Assembly: GCF_027942865.1 (NCBI RefSeq)
Contig: NC_134515.1
Coordinates: forward strand, 11,709,339 to 11,773,338
DNA: 64,000 bases
Direction of reading: 5' to 3'
From: Odontesthes bonariensis
Lineage: Eukaryota > Chordata > Actinopteri > Atheriniformes > Atherinopsidae
Notes under the pieces: generated by a model
Database searches by the model: none
The model's input: only the letters and a program-made list of their open reading frames with translations
Told to the model about the DNA's origin: nothing
Shown: positions 1-12,612 of the stretch, piece after piece
Layout of the letters: every line of letters starts with the position of its first letter
Position numbering within the stretch: the stretch's first letter is position 1
Translations under genes and position numbers: made by a program

Positions 1-331
1 CACCATTCTGCTCTTTTGGTGTTCATGTATGAATTTATAGTTTTGGGCAAACATTGAAGACAATAGGCACAGAATCGCTTTTAGATTAATTTTCCTGTAA
101 ATGACGATCTTTAAAATAACATAACATTACAATAACATAGAATAACACTTTGCCTACAATGTATGGTGATGTAAACTGCAAGAAGTGTGACATAGAAAGA
201 TATATATATAGATAGATTTGAGTTTATGGTGACATCAAATTGGACACAGGAAGGGAACTTTCTGTTGCCCCAGAACTTATATATATGTATATATGTACAC
301 CTGCAATTCAGAAACAGCAAATGTGACTCAC

Positions 332-3300
332 CATTAATATGATGACCATGGAGCCAGTGAACATACGAGACAACCTGGCCTTTTCCGGAAAGTAAGGCTC
401 TTTAACCCCGGTCACCGGATTTTCCTCCACACTCGGTGCCATGGCTGCAAACTCTGGCCGAGGACGCTCCTGAGAGGACACAGCGATGACACAGTGAACA
501 ATCAGTGGGTAGACAGTAAGTTACCAAGAGGTTATGTGGTTAGCTTCTGTGCTGTTTACTGTTGTGTACTCTTGATAGTTGTTAACAGTGTTAATTTTTG
601 TGTAAAAATGGAAAAAGTTAAAAATTACACAAACTTATTATGTTCCTTTGAAGATTTGAGTTTCTTTAATCATGTCACAGAAAGAACCATACAGCCATGA
701 GACTGTAAACCAATATGGCTATAATCCTACTGAAGCTACAAGTAATTATGAGACCTCTTCCTCGTGGAAGTCCATGCAATCCCAGTGATGAGCCAGAGTA
801 GCCATCTTTCGCTTCCAGTACTCCAGAAAGGTTACAGCCCAGAATGACATGAATACACTGAAGAACACTGTACCCGGGTGGTCAAACAGGTAGCCCAGCT
901 GCAATGCACAGACACAGAACAAACATCAGCTCTCAGTCCATTTGCATTGCAATTCTAAACTGGGTTGTTTATCATTTAAAGTGCTGACTGTTCTTCACCT
1001 TAGCCATGGTGCAGATATCAGACATGTTCCAGGCCTCACACGTTTTACAGAGTGGACACATCAGATAATTTGCTCCACTGTTACAGATTTCCTTCCTGCT
1101 GACAGACACATAGATGAGTAACAGCTGAGAAAACATGAGTTGCAGGTCTTTATTCCTCCAGTGATTGAAAAACAAATACAGGGGTTTACAATCACACACT
1201 GTACTCTTAGTTATTAAGGGACTACGTGGTTTAAAAATTATTTCTTTTTCCTTCACAAAAACTCAAAATACACTGATACTTATATAAGACATGAACGGTG
1301 CTGAAATCAGTCTCCCAGCTTGCTACCACGAAACAGGGCTACTGCCCTTTCTTTTGTTTGAATCACACACTGAATTACAGAAACACATCAGATCTAAAGA
1401 AACTCTGGGCTGAATGGGAGACATCAATCCTCCTTATTTTTTGACGATGAGAATATGCACGCATTCCCCATCTACATCTAGCAGGGCAGAGCCTGGAATT
1501 GGATTGCATACATTTTAATGTTGTCGAGGGGCAATTTGGATCACAACAATAGTCAGTACAAAATCATACTAATTCACCTAAAACATAATATGTGACGTGC
1601 ATATTCTATCATATCATATTAAAGGGGAAAATGAGGCACAGCTATTATCATCTACCCCACGTCTCTCAGCTGTCTGATAAGTCCAGCCTGCTCACTTCCT
1701 CTCTGATATCTCAAAATTTGTTATCAAACAGTGTTCTGCTTCTGAAAATGATCTAACAGGAAATCAATTCTCTGAACCGAAATCCATAATTAGCAGAATA
1801 CATTTATCTTTCCAAGCCTTTTTTGCAATAAAACAGATGATTGATGGGCAGGTAGTATCAGATAAGAATACACTGATCGAAGTGTTTATAGGTGCCCCGG
1901 CTGCATTTTTCGATTTTCAACCACCACCACTATTGAAAACTGATCCTCCTTTCTATACTTCCATTAAGAATCAATCCCTAATACAACATATAGACCATGG
2001 CTCAGATAAGCTGATCATATTTAGCCCTGTGGCTTACCTGTGACCTGGATTTAGAATATGGAAAGGGTTCAGTTTCCTTTGCAGTATTTGTTTAGTAGAG
2101 CAGATCACAGGTGTAACCCCCCCCCCTTCTTTTTCTTGACAACATGGACTGAATGGGAGACATCAATCCTCCTTATTTTTTGTAAATTAATCATTATTCT
2201 GGACTAATTGTTCATAATCACATAAGACTTCTGCAGGTCCTTATTTCCAAATGTTAGTCATCGTCATCATAACTACTGACTCTAATCAGTGGCTTTAATC
2301 TACAGTTTGATTTAATGAGGCTGAATTTGAGACATTTGGTTGCTTCCCTTCCTGTGATGTTGGCATCTCTTCCATTTCTTTCAGCCCCACCTGTTACATT
2401 ATTGTGAGATGATATTTCTTTTAATAATACCAAGAAAAATTATTGGTAAACAAGTCTAAAGTCAATATACGGTTGCACACACTCTAGCATTCACTCACTC
2501 ACTCCAAAATAAACTGTGCTGTGTTGGCCCTGTCTTGATAAAATATTTATATTGAGCCTGGCACAGACTTACCCCATGAATATATGGGGCTTTTATATCT
2601 AGAATAAACAGTGCTTTGATTTATATATACACTTAGTATAGTATAGGGCTAGTTTAAAGAGTTTATTTTCTCCAGAAATCATGGCATCCCTTAGAGGAAA
2701 AGTTATGACATATGACTCTTTCTGTGTGTAAGAAAAGTAGATCGATAATAATCTCATGTCTGCACATTAAGTGCTGCACTATGGGCGGTGCAAGAACAGG
2801 TTAAGGTGTGCTTCTGAACAGGCATGATGACCAAAGTCTATCAGTCTGACTGTGACAACAAAACCCTTAAAAACAAGTGATTGAAACAGACCTCTTACAT
2901 ATATATCAATGCAAACTCATACAAATCCTAACATAGTCAGAAGCAATTGCATCGTATTCCCAAGAAATAAAAGCATCAATTTATGAGCTAATGTCTGCAC
3001 ATGAATTTGGCTGAGAGCAACATCATGTCACAAATTCCCATGCATCAGAGGTCCATTTTATGCTTTTAATCACAAAGCGGGCTACCGTGTAGAAATGGCA
3101 CGCAACAAAAATCCCTTGCTGAACTGGCAACATTCTGAATGAGCTTTCTGAATCCAAAGGCCAACAGGGTGTCCTGTAAACTGCTCTGCATGTAGTACTG
3201 GTGGGGGAACTTTGAAATATTTGATCAATATATATCATAAAACCTCTGCGAAATGTTACAGTCACATACAATTAAAAATGTTTTAAATGCGTTTTTCCTT

Positions 3301-6300
3301 ATGAAATGCTACTCTGCTCCATGTCAACTCTGGCTTTGTACTTCAGCACATATTTTGTGAAGCGAGTGCAGACTCACGCTGGCGTGTTGGTACCCATGGA
3401 CATGACTCCAGACACAAAGACAAGGGTTCCAACCACAGCCGCTGGCAGAAGCCAGGCTGTGTAGAAACCTGCAGAGACACACAGCTCCATTAGACTGCAG
3501 CTGTCAGCTGATACAAAGAGGGGAAGTGCCATTACACAGCTGTACTGATGCTCAATGTACACTTAAAGCTGAGGTTAATAAATGTATTGTCTGAAGCAAG
3601 TCTTTCCATTTTCTGCTGATGCTGTGTGTGCCACACAAGTCTCTTTGTTTATGATTTATAGATACCACTTCCTATGCAAAATGATTACATCTGCCTCTGT
3701 GGTTTATGTGGATTCCCACAGAAATGTACCAAAACAATAACTGAACCAGTCGGCCTTAGCCTCAAATGCAGTGTTAAACTGTTTGTTTCTTGTGTGGAAA
3801 TTTTGTGAACCATTCCCAAACATTTATTTTTATTGATTATTATATTATTATTATAATAATATATTACTTATTTACATTACCAGTGAGAAGACAATTTTCT
3901 GATGAAGATAATGAGATGCTGTTGAAATTTCCCAAAAAAGGAAGTATGTAGCCCTTGAACTGAGTTATTGGTAGAAAAAAAGTAAATTTAGTTTGCTTTA
4001 GTTTATGTTTTATTATTTTCAATTAAACAAATCAAATTAACAAAATCACCTCCACATGTGGAAGTGTGCTGATCAGATAATAAGTGTAAATAAATATGAA
4101 TATTTACCCAGCCATGCAAAGTAGAGAGCAATCTTCTCTCCAAAGTACTCCCTGATGTGGTCCAGTGGTTGATACTTGTACCATTTACACCAACGTGCCC
4201 AGTAGAAGTAAAGAACTTGCCTCTGGTTCAGCTCATCGGGACGGATCTCATAACTTTGCAGCTGAAAAGGGCCCTGAAGGAAAACAAACACACTGTAAAT
4301 AGAGAGGGAAAACAGAAATAATGCAGGTTTCAGAACACGTTATAATATCTCACCTCGTGCAGGGGGAAAGCTGCTGTGTAGGCACCCTCATGTACCAGTC
4401 TGTCCACACCAACTTCACCCCTCTTCCTTTTGCCGTACACTGTCCGGGCAAGAATCTCATGCACCTCAATTAAAAAACAAACAGTTAATACATCAAATTT
4501 ACTGTATTGTGTTGCTCTACGTGTGTTACTTACAACACGGTGCCTCTGTGTGTTTGTGAAGAATTTCTCACGGTCTTCACATCCAAGGAATCTAAAGAAA
4601 GTATTTTAATTTAGAAAAAAAAAACACTGTCATTCAAAGCAATCAGAATCTGCTATTCACTAAAGTTAACCAGAGCTCACCTGTTCATCTTTGACTTGCG
4701 AAAGGCACATGTGTAATAGTCCAGCGGCCTGTTGGGCACTGACTCCATCAATACATTAGGTATGCATAGTCTTTTCAGGACCAGAGCAGATGTGTTTAAG
4801 TCCAGATGTGGCTGTGCCTGGGAGCCAAACACACACTTGTTCAGTATAATTATAATTTTCATTAACCCCATTTCAAAATACGAATGTAATTTGGCAACAC
4901 CCATGGTTACTTGTGGCAGGGAATACAGTTTCAATGCATAACTCTTTTTTTTTACATTTATGGTGCCGGTTAGATATGCAAGTTGCCTGTTCATTAGGAA
5001 CGAATGCACTTCACATCATCAGATTTGCAAGCTTTTGAACCAGGTGCTAATGACAAGCTGGATAGGTCCTCTCCTATATGGTCTGGAAGACACGGGGTCC
5101 AAGATCCACAAAAAGAGTTTAAATTCATGTCCATAAATTAAAGGAGCTTTGGCCCAGAGAAGGTAGCAGAGTTTCTGAATTATTTTCACATGTGGCTTCT
5201 TCTTTGCCTGATTTGCAGCTTTAACCTAATTTTGCGGATGGCACACTGACTTGTGTACACAGACAGTGATTTCTGGGGTCCGTTTCACAAAGCAGGTTCA
5301 ACAAAGTCTGAGTCTAATCATGAACTCTGAGCACTCCAAGCGCGTGCACCACAACTGTAAAAAGCCAGCATAAATGGAGCCCCGATTCGACGAGTCAGCG
5401 TGGCAGAGGGGAAGAGGAGGGCTACTCAGAGTTTTCACTAAACCTGCTTTGTGAAACAGACCTCTGGAAGTGTTCCTGAGCCCATGCAGTGATTTCCATG
5501 ACTGAATCACATCATTTTAAAGATGGTTCCACCTAAGGACCTGAAGATCATGAGCATTCAGGACTGGTTTACAGCTGTGTCCCTTGCACACTGGGATGTT
5601 TCCAGATTCTCTCAGTCTTTAGATCATATTATGTTCTGTAGATGATGGAATAGCTAAAGTCATATCTAGTGAAAGTTAAAAATGCTTATCAGTGAGGTCC
5701 ATTCATAGCTGGTATCAAAATAAAGTTTAGTGAACATTTAAAGCATTATAATTATCAATGCTGACCTGCAGTGGAGCTCTAAGGCACAGTTCCTCAGCAT
5801 AATACACCAACACATCCCAGGGAACACTAAGTTTAAGAAAATAGATTGTTTTCTTCTCATTTGCTGTTTCCTCCTGATGACGAACCAGAAGAGAGACAAA
5901 GTGTTGATTTATAAATCAGGAAAAATCATTTGTACTTTTATAACTTAATGAAATAAACCTCAGTACTTTTTCCATGACTAATCCAGAACTTTGCAGATTC
6001 TGGACAAACTTCTCCCTCCACTGTGCCAGCTGTGCTTTCCTGCGTTCAGACCTGCTGCTCTCGTCAGTGGGAGCAGGTTCTCCCTCCCTACTGATCACCT
6101 CACTTTTCACCTTCCCTCGCCGCTTCCTCCTTGAGCGAACCTCCCATACCAGCACAAAGTCTAAACCCAGAGCAAAAACCTAAACAGTTAAATGAAGGAC
6201 TGACTTTTCCATCCATCAGTTCGATTGTGACAGCTGAGACCATGTGAAGTGCTGAGGCTTCCTACCAATTTTAGTCCTTCCATCTCTGAAGTAGTTTCCC

Positions 6301-7077
6301 AGCAGTGGAACTGTTTGGTCACTTCTTGTATTACAGTGAACATAAATGGGATCATAGCCATCCACATCTTCATTGGCAGCAGCGGCTGAGAACTGAAAAC
6401 ATCAGCACAGTTAGTTTATTATCAAAATCTGTCATTTCAGAAAGAAAACGTAGTTGTTTTTCTCTTAAGGCATAAAAAAAAAAACTACCCTCTGTTATGC
6501 ATGAAAACTTTTTGCTCTGAATGTGAACAGTTAATTGTCTTTTGATGGGGTTTGACCATGAACCTTTGTGCAGCACACATCATGATAAAAGCCTCCACTT
6601 TACAGTAATGAGCCCAGAAATATGAGACAGAAAATGATCACACTGAGATTTCTACAGTACAACAGAAAACAAGCTCTTATTACAGTAAAGTTAGTCTCAT
6701 CACAAGCTATTATTCATGTGTTGGACCTCATATCATTTTGTACTCGGGTGGATATCACATGTAGCATAAAAGCTTCCAGATTCACTACCATGTGTCTGAA
6801 ATCAGTCGGGTGTGAAAGGATAAGGCAGAGGGGGCAGAGTAATTGATGGCGACACAGTCCATGTGCAGCTATTTTCAAAATTCATGTGATCTGAGAAGAT
6901 AACACAAAGCAGCAATGTAGAAAAATAAAGCAAAATAGTACTTACATATCGTGGTGGGATAAAGACCCCATTCTGCAGACTGCCATAGCCGTGTATGGTT
7001 TGTGTTTCACACCCATTGTCCATTTCCAGGAGGACCTCTCTGTCCCCCCGGGGCACCTCCGAGCTCTTCCTCAACAT
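332..7077 (-). CDS. ano7: anoctamin-7-like protein, N-terminal half (3' end off the window)
   Basis: TMEM16/anoctamin family member: multi-pass membrane proteins acting as ion channels or lipid scramblases; for ANO7 itself the activity is poorly defined. Twelve coding exons, 5' to 3': 7077-6946, 6392-6266, 6160-5967, 5873-5766, 4817-4681, 4591-4534, 4464-4354, 4273-4108, 3468-3378, 1095-999, 898-755, 469-332. Phases join without a break to give 501 aa. Landmarks shared with human ANO7 are DFVLVWE (aa 87 on), [25 protein letters not shown], the first membrane segment with [13 protein letters not shown] (about aa 348-366), the MCPLC cysteine cluster and [10 protein letters not shown]. The start MLRK at 7077 parallels human MLRR; the exon continues to 7091 as 5' UTR, and no upstream exon was found. 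Two donors are weak (GTACTG below 5967, GTCTCA below 755) but phase requires them. The remaining membrane segments and calcium site lie beyond the left edge. Confidence 0.9.
1410..2182. repeat. 34-bp exact direct repeat in an ano7 intron
   Basis: An identical 34-base segment, starting CTGAATGGGAG and ending in TTATTTTTTG, occurs at 1410-1443 and at 2149-2182 in the 2.3-kb intron between ano7 exons 3468-3378 and 1095-999. Similarity does not extend into the flanks. It may be a local duplication or two copies of the edge of an unrecognised element. Apart from a poly-C run near 2118-2127, the rest of the intron shows nothing I recognise. Confidence 0.75.
5277..5462. mobile_element. MITE with inverted ends and 5-bp duplication (186 bp)
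   Basis: The ends are imperfect inverted repeats: the left begins GGTCCGTTTCACAAAGCAGG and the reverse complement of the right begins GGTCTGTTTCACAAAGCAGG, one mismatch in the first 20. TCTGG flanks both sides (5272-5276 and 5463-5467), fitting a target-site duplication. The interior has no coding capacity. The 'GTTTCACAAAGCAGGTT' end is one I know as a common dispersed repeat in fish genomes. It lies in the ano7 intron between exons 5873-5766 and 4817-4681. Superfamily not assigned. Confidence 0.75.
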
Positions 7078-7091
7078 GATGGCAAAAGATC

Positions 7092-8800
7092 CTGTGGATG
7101 GACACATACAGCATACTGATAATTCACATGAAATTGTTCTGCATAAAAAAAATCTGCACTTGTCTTTGAAATTATGTCATGAATGGGAGTGACTGTAAGA
7201 AAGACAAAAAAAATTTAAATAGATGCTGATAGAGTACTGTGCCTTTGCTGTTGTGAATATTAGGCTGCTGCTGAAGTGGAGATTTGCAGCAGTCTGTGCT
7301 CCCCTTGTCTTCTTCCTCTTCTTTATCTCTGTATCCCTCAAGCTCCTTGGCTCCACTGCATTAGCTGCGAAATACCGTAATGGATCTAGAACGTGGGCAG
7401 TGGCTTGTACAGCACTTTGCTGCACCTCAGCAGGGGAAATACACATTGCACATTCCCACATCATAAATAATGCAATCATCAGTCAGGGGTTATAAAGGAA
7501 AGAATAATTGTGTCGGACTTATTACATGTGGGAGGAAGGGGGTTGATGCTACTGAGTATTTCCTTATCCAGACATGCTTTGTTCGCCACAGTCAATTTTC
7601 AACAGAAAAATTGACATAAATTAACAGCATCAGCAGAAAAGCTCCACCACACTCAACTGTATTTTCTCACCGTCACAAGACTCAAACTGTGCAAGCCTTA
7701 AAATTCTGTCGGCTTATAATCAGAAGACTTACTGATCTAACAGCCTCCACAAGCATCCTTTTCATAGATGACACCCCACCTGGCTCTCAGTTGACTGCAG
7801 TGCTGCAGTCCAAACAGAGCTGGATAAGAGTACGATGGGATGGAGGTAAAGGAACAAGCAAAAATCGCCAAAGCTGCAGGAACAATAAACCAATTTCATA
7901 TATGATGCCATCAGGGTTATCTCAGACTTTTTAATGAAGAGCAAAGAGTCTGAGAAATGTAGGCAGGGAAGGTCTGTTGAATACTTCATCAGGTGGCGTC
8001 ATGGGAAAAGGAGGACACAGTGTTTGAGACTTGATCCAAGCTAAGGACTAAGGTCTATACTCTAAGTGCTCTGTACTACTAGAATTCAGTTTTCTCCTTA
8101 ATTTTCTGGCAATGACTTTCTATTTGAGCCATCCATTTACTGTTAATATCAACAGTCTCTTTGCAGGTTTGAATGAACAGTGATTTTGATTCGAGCCTCA
8201 CACAGTTCTTCTTGCTTTAGGACCACAGCTGGGAGGATCTTCATCTTCGTTTTTAAATTTCTTGCTCAAGTGATTCCACCTTACTCAACTGAGTACAATT
8301 TTCCTTTCACGCCCTTAAAATCGAGCACTTTTCTGAGTGTTATTTTGTTTTGTTGATGAGACTTTCAACTCGGTCACATTCTACATGTTAGACATGAACT
8401 TCAAACTGTTTTGACTTCTTATGCCTCTTGCTGCATTTTCCTTTCTTGATCCAGTTTGAATTGTTGTGTGCAGTAAAAACAAAACTGATAACAAGAAGGG
8501 TAAATGGTTTGTTGCAACCATGGCAACAGCATGGGTACACATAGGATGGCATACTTCTAAATGAATAAAAATCTATCTGAACAAGAACAGTGGAAACTTG
8601 TTGCCCTAGCAACTCCATAAAATTTCTGTTATAGCAGAGGCTGTGAAGATGGCTTTGTGTTAGATGTTGTATTGTCTGACTGCTTTGTATTATGAATTCA
8701 TATTGATATATACATATATATATATAAAAAACTGAAAAAATATTATACTTTTATAAGATTCTGAGGTACAATAGTGCAGATCTCCAACATTTTCATTAAA
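7092..8800. other. region upstream of the first ano7 exon, no gene recognised
   Basis: This stretch should hold the ano7 promoter and any non-coding first exon, but I could not place either. Several 60-100 codon open frames occur on both strands (7177-7495 and 7689-7989); none resembles a known protein, and opposite-strand frames overlap. Treat as unannotated. Confidence 0.5.
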
Positions 8801-8804
8801 AGTA

Positions 8805-9366
8805 GTGGACTATATCTGTATTTACAGGACAAACATAACCTCTACTGGTGTATCTGACATGAGCAGACAGAGGAGAGTGCTATATGTCCAAGCTAACATG
8901 CTGGTTAGAAAATTCCATCACTGCACTACAGATGTTAAAGTTAACCTGTTTCGAACTTACTGCTCCCCTCTTTATACAGCTCCACTCTGGGTTAGATACA
9001 AGAAGGAGAGTCTGCTGAAACTGAAGGTAGCTTATAATGACTGTCTCAGGATTCTCCTAAAGAAACCAAGGAGTACTAGAGCAAGTGGTTTATTCTGCAA
9101 TCTAGGTCTTACTACTTTCATGGCACTGCTGAGAAATCTTACTTTTAAGTTCATGAGCAGGCTTGACCATGCAACAAATGAGCTTATTGCACAGTTGATC
9201 CTAGTCGTAGCTGTAAGGTACATGTCTATGATCTGGGAACACTGGTATGAGTGCCTTCATTAGCTCCCCTTTTTTAGTATATGTATATATGAATGTGTAA
9301 TGTATTGTATTAATGATGTATAATGTTTCCACTGTGGGCCTTGAGCCTGTAATAAAGTTTATATAT
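8805..9366 (+). mobile_element. 5'-truncated LINE (non-LTR retrotransposon) fragment
   Basis: An open frame from 8805 to 9263 (152 codons) matches the C-terminal end of a reverse-transcriptase ORF of a type abundant in fish (L2/Rex1/jockey-like; clade not settled). Seen are RQRRVLYVQANMLVRKF, then LFRTYCSPLYTAPLWVRYKK, then AYNDCLRILLKKPR and MALLRNLTFKFMSRL. No polymerase catalytic motif or endonuclease is present. After the stop, a short AT-rich tail with an AATAAA runs to about 9366. The copy is recent enough to keep its frame but cannot be autonomous. It sits between the 5' end of ano7 and the 3' end of plekhm2. Confidence 0.8.
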
Positions 9367-9814
9367 CAGGGGAATTGCAACATTGAAAAATCTCTGCGAT
9401 TACTAGAAAAAGCTAAATATATTGAAGTAACAATCCAATGTGTCATTTGACTGGAAGATTTCCCTGTCATCATAAATTTACTGTGCATTCACCTTTTCGT
9501 TTTAAATATAGTGGTGAAAGTTTGATATTAAATTTCAGGGGTTTCAAGTAGGGGATAACTCAGTCACATTAACAACTAAAAAAAATAAAATAAAAAACAG
9601 TTTGACATGCTCTACATGACCTATTTTACAGTTCCACAATGAGAGTTCATTGTTTTGTTGCACTGTGGAAAAACATTTTACCGTCTCCACTCTGACCTGC
9701 GAACCCCTAGTCCTTAATGAAACATGACTAATCCTAATTTTCACTACTTTGAAAAAGAAGAGAAAAGCAGTTTTTAAAAGCACAAATACACAGGTATGAT
9801 CTGCTACCACAGGA

Positions 9815-12612
9815 GCCAAAGTTTCATTTAGATTTATTTGGTTACGCAGTCCATTTTACAAAGGTTCATTTGTACATTCCTTCCATTACGAACAGTAGAA
9901 AACCTTCTGGACATGCACGTCTTCATGTGGGAATTTAAAGACCGTTAAGGTTGATTAGTGCTTTATTTACATTTTAATAAAACTACTAAACATGTTACAA
10001 ATATTACATGCAGAACACATGTATGAACAAAATCAGAGAGCATATTTTTCAACACCAAAAAGATGGCATCCATCATTGGCCAGCAATGTCCCACATTTAA
10101 ACCACTACTCATAAAGACCAACTGACTTCCTCTTTATGTGCAATTCATAGGCCACGATTCTGAGCACGGCACACTTTAACTGATAATCCAACAAACAGTT
10201 CAAGTAAGTCCATACTGTCCCAAGTCAACAAGTCCTTCGGGAACTCAGTGGGTGAGAGGATTTCATCTACACAACCTACTTTAGAACCCAGTGAATTATT
10301 GAAGGACATTTTACATAAAACCTTTTCCAACCGTCTCCATCACTCTGCCGCTCTCTCTGAGTGTGCAAAATAATGTCAGAATTCTGCAATGAGCTTTGCA
10401 ACAACCAAAAAATAACAAAGGGCCTTAAAAAATACTGTACTGAGCAAAATTGCTGTAACAAAACAAATGCAAACACACACACACACACACACACGGTGAG
10501 TCTTAAGGTTTTGGAACCTTTTTCACCTGAGATTAGAGTTTTTTGTAAAAGAGCAACGGAAGTGTTAGACCAAGTGGCACTTTGAAAGGCTTAAAGCACC
10601 GATGCTAAAATAAGAACAACGGTGTCATTATTTGCACAGACATACGTATGTATATGGCTGGGTGGCATTTTGATACAGTGCATAATCAACAACTGAGTTT
10701 TTGGTTAAACAAACAAACAAAAAATAAAACAACAGAACAAAAAATAAAAAAAAATAAAAAAAAAAATCACTTATATATACCATTTTTGGCCTAAAAAGCA
10801 GCATCTGGTGGAAAGTCTATGCTGGAAATACTACATTTTCATATGCAGCCCTTCATACAGTACATGCACTGGCATTTCATTCAAACTGATCCAGAGCCAC
10901 AACAAAGACTTATGATTGTTTAAGCGTTGAAATGCAGTCAGCCAAATTTTAGTGTAAGGCATCAACTAAAAATTAAATACAAGGTTTCATTTAGTTGAAA
11001 CAAGCTGGCTAATTCATCCATTTCAGCTGAAAAAGGCCACATTTTCATTGCAAAAGAATCTACTTACTTTTATTGACCACCGACACACACTGCCACAACA
11101 GGCAGCTGTACTCTGTTCAAGGTTAATATCATTAACAGACTGTTGCACATGCATTACTGTCTGCCAATCACTAAGGGGACTAAAAAAGGCTTAAATTTAG
11201 GATATTGCAATTCTCATTCCATTCGAAGCTTTAATACTGGATGATACAACAAGCTTTTGGCCTTAGGCTGAAGAAGTAGTGAATTTATAAACTTGAGATG
11301 GTCCAACACAGCTCACTGATTACTAGTGCAGAAAGGGGTGTTACACTTCTGTGATTAACAATGCCAACAACCACTGACGGAACAGAAAAATGAGAAGCCA
11401 AGACAACATGCAGGTCAACGTGTAAAAGAATTCTTCACAAATTCCTCAATATTTACTCTGACAATTTCCCAAGCTTTAGGGGAAGCAAACATCTGCTTTT
11501 GTAGACACACAAGTCTACACCAAGTCAATAATAACACCAAATAAACTGTTCCCACTACTCCGAGAAGAAAATTAAAAGTTGTAAAGCCACAACTAGTACC
11601 AATTAAAAAAAGAAAAAAAAAGACAATTAACAGCAAAAAAATAAAATAAATAAAAATGTGCAAGTCTGCATGGAAACCTCCATTTGATTCTACAAAGTGG
11701 AGAAAAGGCAGGTCTGTGTCACTTCCTGATATATTCTTTCCATCTCCGTGACATTAAAATTGCGAAAGCAAGATTTCAGACTGACATTACAGGTGTAAGC
11801 ATGTTATCTGGAGTGCTTGTGTAAAACATCCAGACAAACTTCAAATCCTCATTCTCACAAGCGACCGTACAATGTGTATGTGAGAATAATTCAGTGTAGA
11901 GGTATGCGCCCTTCGAAAAAACTAATCTGAACGTCAGACACATACACAACTGTCAGTGATCATACACAGATACTGTACAGCGTACTGTACTTTTCCAATA
12001 CACTTACACCACTTATACCATACCACCATTAGTCAGCAAAAAGTGACTTGCATCTTCACACAGCTGTGTGTGTGTGTTGTACCAGCAGCAAATTAAGTGA
12101 TTTTTCTTTGTGGTCAAGGTAAGGAGTGTGAACTTATCCCCATTTACACAATAAGAAGCATTAGAATTGATTGGAATTCATCATTCTTGTCTTGCTCCCC
12201 ACTACTCAGCTTCTTCAGTGTACTAAATGATGTAGTTCCAACATTTTCAGTCGTATCTATAACTCATTTATAGTCAGTGGTTAGTCATTTGACAACCTCA
12301 ATGGTTTAGCATATTTGTTCAACATGCTTAAATTTCAGAAGAATCTCTATTGAACCATGTCCTGATTAAATAAACTCTCACTCTGCTGGAGGACAATGTT
12401 TTGTTTTCCACATGTATTGTAACTTCAGCAGATTTCTCTGATATAAGTATTTCTGAATCTCCGGTTCATTACATCACACATCTGATTCGTTATTTAACTA
12501 ACCGGAAACCCAAAATTCTTCCCGACGCTTTATACTGGAACCATGTCAGGCTGTTTAGCCATAACTGTTTTCCCAGTGGCAACACACACATGGCTGTATA
12601 GGCGTGCGTCTG
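9815..12612 (-). other. plekhm2: probable plekhm2 3' UTR
   Basis: No coding exon is found between the plekhm2 stop codon and about 9.8 kb. AATAAA signals on the minus strand lie at 11068-11073, 9962-9967 and 9833-9838; GT-rich sequence follows the last, making it a plausible distal poly(A) site. This gives candidate 3' UTRs of about 1.5 to 2.8 kb. Open frames here are short and unrecognised. A CA-repeat lies inside. Confidence 0.5.
10472..10494. repeat. (AC)n microsatellite
   Basis: About eleven uninterrupted AC dinucleotides within the probable plekhm2 3' UTR; likely length-polymorphic. Confidence 0.95.

Noticed and set aside
7177-7495. Overlapping 90-100 codon frames on both strands
   Set aside because: They overlap each other, show no similarity I recognise, and have no splice context with ano7.
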